Translations under genes and position numbers: made by a program | Notes under the pieces: generated by a model | What the model was told of the DNA's origin: nothing | Seen by the model: the letters and a program-made list of their open reading frames with translations, nothing else | Database searches by the model: none | Source: Bacteroidales bacterium | Lineage (GTDB): Bacteria; Bacteroidota; Bacteroidia; Bacteroidales; F082 | Length of the DNA stretch: 64,000 bases | Direction of reading: 5' to 3' | NCBI GenBank assembly: GCA_017461665.1 | Contig: JAFTXI010000009.1 | Coordinates: 1-64,000, forward strand | Shown here: positions 61,249 to 64,000 of the stretch, piece after piece | How positions within the stretch are numbered: the stretch's first letter is position 1 | How the letters are laid out: each line of letters opens with the position of its first letter

Positions 61249-61503
61249 CTATAATGTAGATTGAGAGAAATCTAATTCGTAAATAATTTTGTCTTCTTTA
61301 TTTCTCCAAAACTTTCCGATACATATTAATTCTGGAATGTCTTCTGTCCAAAAACTTATTTCAACACAAGATAATGTAGATTTTTGAATTTCATCTTTCT
61401 TTTCTTCTGATTTTTTATAACAAAGAGATTTTAAATACTCAAAATCATCTGACACATTTCCGCATTTTACAGATAACGACTGTTTGTTTTCATTTTTACT
61501 CAT
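61249..61503 (-). CDS. Small hypothetical protein (84 aa)
   Basis: No recognised family. It is charged at the start (MSKNENKQSLSVKCG), with a mid-region of KKSEEKKDEIQKS and a beta-like end (VEISFWTEDIPELICIGKFW). No signal peptide. It is located 11 bp after the stop of the secreted 231-aa gene and has its own terminator, so it is the second gene of that transcript. Confidence 0.5.
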   Translation of the reverse strand: MSKNENKQSLSVKCGNVSDDFEYLKSLCYKKSEEKKDEIQKSTLSCVEISFWTEDIPELICIGKFWRNKEDKIIYELDFSQSTL

Positions 61504-61514
61504 AACTATATATT

Positions 61515-62210
61515 TTATAAATCTTCTCCATTTGCTTGATTATAAACATTGTCATAATACATCGCAATATAATATTTACCGTAAGTTTCCGATATAATAA
61601 ACCAAACCGTTTTTTTTGTACACTCATCAAGTAAATCTAACATATATGTGAATGTTATTTGTGAAATATCCTCTTCTATTTCCTCTGTTGGATTTTCCAA
61701 TTCTTCTTCTGTATATTTTTCTAACAATTTTGATTTATATTCATTAACAATTTTTACAGAATCCACAACACCATCAGCCAGTGATTGATAAAATACAGCC
61801 TGATATCTCTTATTATTAACTAACATCTCATAAGAAATGTCTTCATCATAAGGAATTGTTTGCTCCTCATCTCTCGGTATATATTTGGGATTGTTTTCAA
61901 ATTGACTGCAAAGTTTGTTAAATCTTATTTTTATTGAAGTTTCATCAACAGGTGTCTGATCGGCAAGCATTATACGATACACTTTATTATTGTTAGTAAC
62001 AACATAAACCGTTACATCAGTACCATTAAACTCGCCTTCTAAAATTTCTCTGTCATAAGATGAACTGACAAAACCTTTCGCTTTAAGTTTATCAATCACA
62101 TCATGTTTGTATCCATCAACAGGAATACCTAAAAATTGCGTAACATCTTTCTGTGCAAACAATACTATTGAGCAGAATAGCACAATAATGGTTAATAAAA
62201 TTTTCTTCAT
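61515..62210 (-). CDS. Secreted hypothetical protein (231 aa)
   Basis: Signal peptide (cut after VLFAQ) followed by DVTQFLGIPVDGYKHDVIDKL, a motif that recurs at the N-terminus of many Bacteroidales secreted proteins of unknown function. The middle is acidic (EEELENPTEEIEEDI) and the end has two Tyr-rich strands (YGKYYIAMYYDNVYNQ). Likely periplasmic. Cotranscribed with the 84-aa gene. The 6S-like RNA lies upstream on the same strand. Confidence 0.6.
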   Translation of the reverse strand: MKKILLTIIVLFCSIVLFAQKDVTQFLGIPVDGYKHDVIDKLKAKGFVSSSYDREILEGEFNGTDVTVYVVTNNNKVYRIMLADQTPVDETSIKIRFNKLCSQFENNPKYIPRDEEQTIPYDEDISYEMLVNNKRYQAVFYQSLADGVVDSVKIVNEYKSKLLEKYTEEELENPTEEIEEDISQITFTYMLDLLDECTKKTVWFIISETYGKYYIAMYYDNVYNQANGEDL

Positions 62211-62253
62211 TTGATTGATTTATGTTTCCTTCAGTTCCTCAAGGAATTAAACC

Positions 62254-62475
62254 TAAAAAAGAAACGTGGAACTGTATGTTTACATCTCTATGTGAAGGTG
62301 CTAGGAAAAACCTTTGTGTACTGATGTATTTATAACAGCACCACGCTATAAGCATGGAGACAATTATATCACCTCTTGTACACTGTGTTTAAGTTTCCTA
62401 GGCTTTTCACATACAAGAAGAAGACATAACGCTTCTTATTTATTTCAATATGTAGCGGAAAGAGTTGCCTCAATC
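62254..62475 (-). ncRNA. ssrS: 6S-like RNA candidate
   Basis: On the minus strand a -7 box TACATTTG (62482-62489) precedes a rod-like fold: closing helix 62261-62267/62429-62435, then TATGTGAA/TTCACATA (62289-62296 with 62406-62413), CTAGG..AAAC/GTTTCCTAG (62301-62311 with 62393-62401) and GTGTAC/GTACAC (62316-62321 with 62378-62383), leaving a ~56-nt apical part. The 3' arm runs into TTTCTTTTTT, an intrinsic terminator. No reading frame competes. A long interrupted hairpin of ~175 nt with terminator is the plan of 6S RNA; the identity needs a covariance search. Confidence 0.5.
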
Positions 62476-62553
62476 CGTTTGCAAATGTAGAGAAAAATTT
62501 GAAATAATATGTATTTCCCTAAAATTATTTTAGATTCATGAAAAGGCATTTGT

Positions 62554-62604
62554 AATCTTTTAACATAACCTTTACTTCATTTCTTTGTTTGATGTTAAAA
62601 TAAG
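62554..62604 (+). promoter_or_regulatory. Upstream region shared by tolC and the RND operon (copy 2)
   Basis: Second copy of the element at 59278-59328 (TTTTAACATAACCTTTACT, TTTGTTTGATGT). It is followed by AAGTCAACG, a repeat-family unit also present after copy 1. Confidence 0.5.
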
Positions 62605-62646
62605 TCAACGAACACGGATAATTATTGACATTAAAAATCATAATAT

Positions 62647-63771
62647 ATGAAAGCAATAAAATTTATATCATTAACAATCACGGCATTAGTCATTATGACT
62701 TTTTTTAGTTGTGATAGCAAAAGCAAAGGCAAACAAAACACGGCGTCTATTCCGAAAGTCAGCGTCGCAAAGCCATACGTCATGCCGATTGTCTTACACC
62801 GCGATTATCCCGGTTATCTTCAAGCCAACGGTATCATTCAAGTCGTGGGCAGAGTGAGCGGTTATGTCACAAAGCAGAATTTCAGTTCGGGGCAGTACGT
62901 CAATGCCGGCGATCTGCTTTATATCATCGACCCTGTCGTCTATGAAAACGAAGTCAGTCAAGCGAAAGCGAATCTGAAATCGGCGGAAGCCACTTTAGAT
63001 TATTACGAAAACAATTACAATAGAATGTTGGAAGCATCTAAAAGCGACGCTATCAGTCAGATAGACTTGATACAAGCGGAGACTAACGTACGTACTGCAC
63101 AAGCCAATGTCGAGAGTGCTAAAGCAGCGTTGAAGACTGCCGAAAAGACATTAAGTTATTGTTACATAAAGGCTCCTATCTCAGGTAACGTATCCACGAG
63201 TGGTGCCAGCGAAGGCGAATACGTCAACGGTTCCGCAAGTCCGGTGCCATTAACCATGATTTACAACAACGATCCGATGTTCGCTTATTTTAACATAGAA
63301 GACAATCAATATCTTACAATAAAAGCTTCGTCAAAGAATTGGGATTCTTCCTTACCGAAAAAAGTATATATCAATATGAAAGAAGGGAAATATCCTCCCA
63401 TCGAGGCTACACCTAATTATATATCGCCGTTCATCAATCTAAAGACTGGAACACTGACTTTGCGTGCTGTCTTTGAAAACTCAAAATACGACTTGAAAAG
63501 TGGAATGTACTGTACCGTCTCACTGCCTTACGGAGAAGATGACGCTGCCATTTTAATTCCAGATGCCTCGACTGGAACCGATCAATTAGGAAGATATATT
63601 TATGTTGTGAATAACGATAACACTGTATCGTACAGACATATAGAAGTCGGCGAGATTATCAACGACAGCCTCATCCACGTCACCTCGGGATTATCGCCGG
63701 ACGAGAGATTTGTTACAAAAGCCTTGTTGAAAGTCAGGGCCGGAATGAAAGTCGAACCTATAAATAATTGA
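62647..63771 (+). CDS. RND efflux periplasmic adaptor (HlyD/AcrA family) lipoprotein
   Basis: A 374-residue membrane-fusion protein with a lipobox (FFSC). It has the lipoyl half-motifs [20 protein letters not shown] and [21 protein letters not shown] on either side of a helical hairpin rich in Ala ([30 protein letters not shown]), then beta-barrel and membrane-proximal domains. It links the RND pump starting 5 bp downstream to the TolC-type channel encoded at 59334. Length is normal; substrate unknown. Confidence 0.92.
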   Translation: MKAIKFISLTITALVIMTFFSCDSKSKGKQNTASIPKVSVAKPYVMPIVLHRDYPGYLQANGIIQVVGRVSGYVTKQNFSSGQYVNAGDLLYIIDPVVYENEVSQAKANLKSAEATLDYYENNYNRMLEASKSDAISQIDLIQAETNVRTAQANVESAKAALKTAEKTLSYCYIKAPISGNVSTSGASEGEYVNGSASPVPLTMIYNNDPMFAYFNIEDNQYLTIKASSKNWDSSLPKKVYINMKEGKYPPIEATPNYISPFINLKTGTLTLRAVFENSKYDLKSGMYCTVSLPYGEDDAAILIPDASTGTDQLGRYIYVVNNDNTVSYRHIEVGEIINDSLIHVTSGLSPDERFVTKALLKVRAGMKVEPINN

Positions 63772-63775
63772 CGCT

Positions 63776-64000
63776 ATGTTTTCAAAATTCTTTATCGACA
63801 GACCTATATTTTCCTCTGTCATCTCAATCGTCATTGTGATAGCAGGATTGGTGACATTAAGGACGCTTCCTATTGCTCAATATCCCGACATCACACCTCC
63901 AACTGTCATGGTATCAGCATATTATCCTGGTGCAAGCGCTGAGACAGTGGCACAGACCGTCGGCGTTCCTATCGAGCAACAAGTGAACGGAGTGGAGAAC
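63776..64000 (+). CDS. RND efflux transporter permease (AcrB/MexB type), 3' end outside window
   Basis: Only the first 75 codons are visible: [20 protein letters not shown], a first membrane helix, then [14 protein letters not shown] and [13 protein letters not shown]. These are the invariant start of HAE-1 family inner-membrane pumps. The gene begins 5 bp after the adaptor stop codon, in the same operon. Confidence 0.93.
   Translation, partial: MFSKFFIDRPIFSSVISIVIVIAGLVTLRTLPIAQYPDITPPTVMVSAYYPGASAETVAQTVGVPIEQQVNGVEN

Noticed and set aside
1..64000. tRNA, rRNA, tmRNA or RNase P RNA genes
   Set aside because: No CCA-ending cloverleaf, conserved rRNA blocks, tmRNA tag sequence or RNase P core motif was noticed by eye; a covariance search would be needed to exclude them.

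Overview
The window reads as an AT-rich Bacteroidetes chromosome, most likely an uncultured Bacteroidales. Evidence: many genes carry the phylum promoter (TTTG, about 19-20 nt, TAnnTTTG). Two secreted proteins end in type IX secretion (T9SS) sorting domains. Also present are a class III fructose-1,6-bisphosphatase, a glycogen synthase/phosphorylase fusion and Ser-type sulfatases. No rRNA, tRNA, transposase, integrase or CRISPR array was found. The genus cannot be given from sequence alone.

Layout. 1-3.7 kb: partial gene, then a minus-strand SPFH / bacterial-PH / CPBP protease / ribbon-helix-helix cluster. 3.7-10.9 kb: T9SS GLUG protein, a decayed DUF4160 gene with intact DUF2442, M3 peptidase, class III FBPase, LutA-like Fe-S protein. 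11.3-15.7 kb: aroB-aroA, a Fic protein and a DUF6266 remnant. 16-18.7 kb: murL-murD, which points to an alternative way of placing D-glutamate in peptidoglycan. 18.8-25.9 kb: YqgE, two AAA ATPases, flavin reductase, alcohol dehydrogenase, a decayed hipBA module and a graveyard of AraC, MATE and acetyltransferase fragments. 25.9-36 kb: NagZ/beta-lactamase-like fusion with a TlpA-like partner, DUF4405, MATE, a third AAA ATPase, DUF454, GH29 fucosidase. 36.3-41.8 kb: C10 protease, barrel-like protein, a structured ncRNA, exonuclease, HAD phosphatase. 41.8-47.8 kb: acyl-AMP ligase/ACP/acyltransferase fusion, SDR, sulfatase, sirtuin. 48-57 kb: glycogen cluster (debranching enzyme, GT4, GH57, synthase-phosphorylase fusion). 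57-64 kb: fourth AAA ATPase, PCMD protein, TolC, a 6S-like RNA, and an RND efflux operon running off the end.

The most unusual feature is a set of degenerate short-period repeats (7-8 bp units) and small palindromes that fill most intergenic gaps. They also occur in frame inside genes: at least seven segments of aroA, plus parts of murL, the tolC signal peptide, a PH-domain gene and the PCMD gene. One 27-bp palindrome occurs both in a coding sequence and between genes with a single difference. At the same time at least seven gene remnants show ongoing decay. Two independently transcribed structured RNAs are also supported by promoter, helices and terminator: one resembles the Bacteroidales-1 RNA class, the other a 6S RNA.
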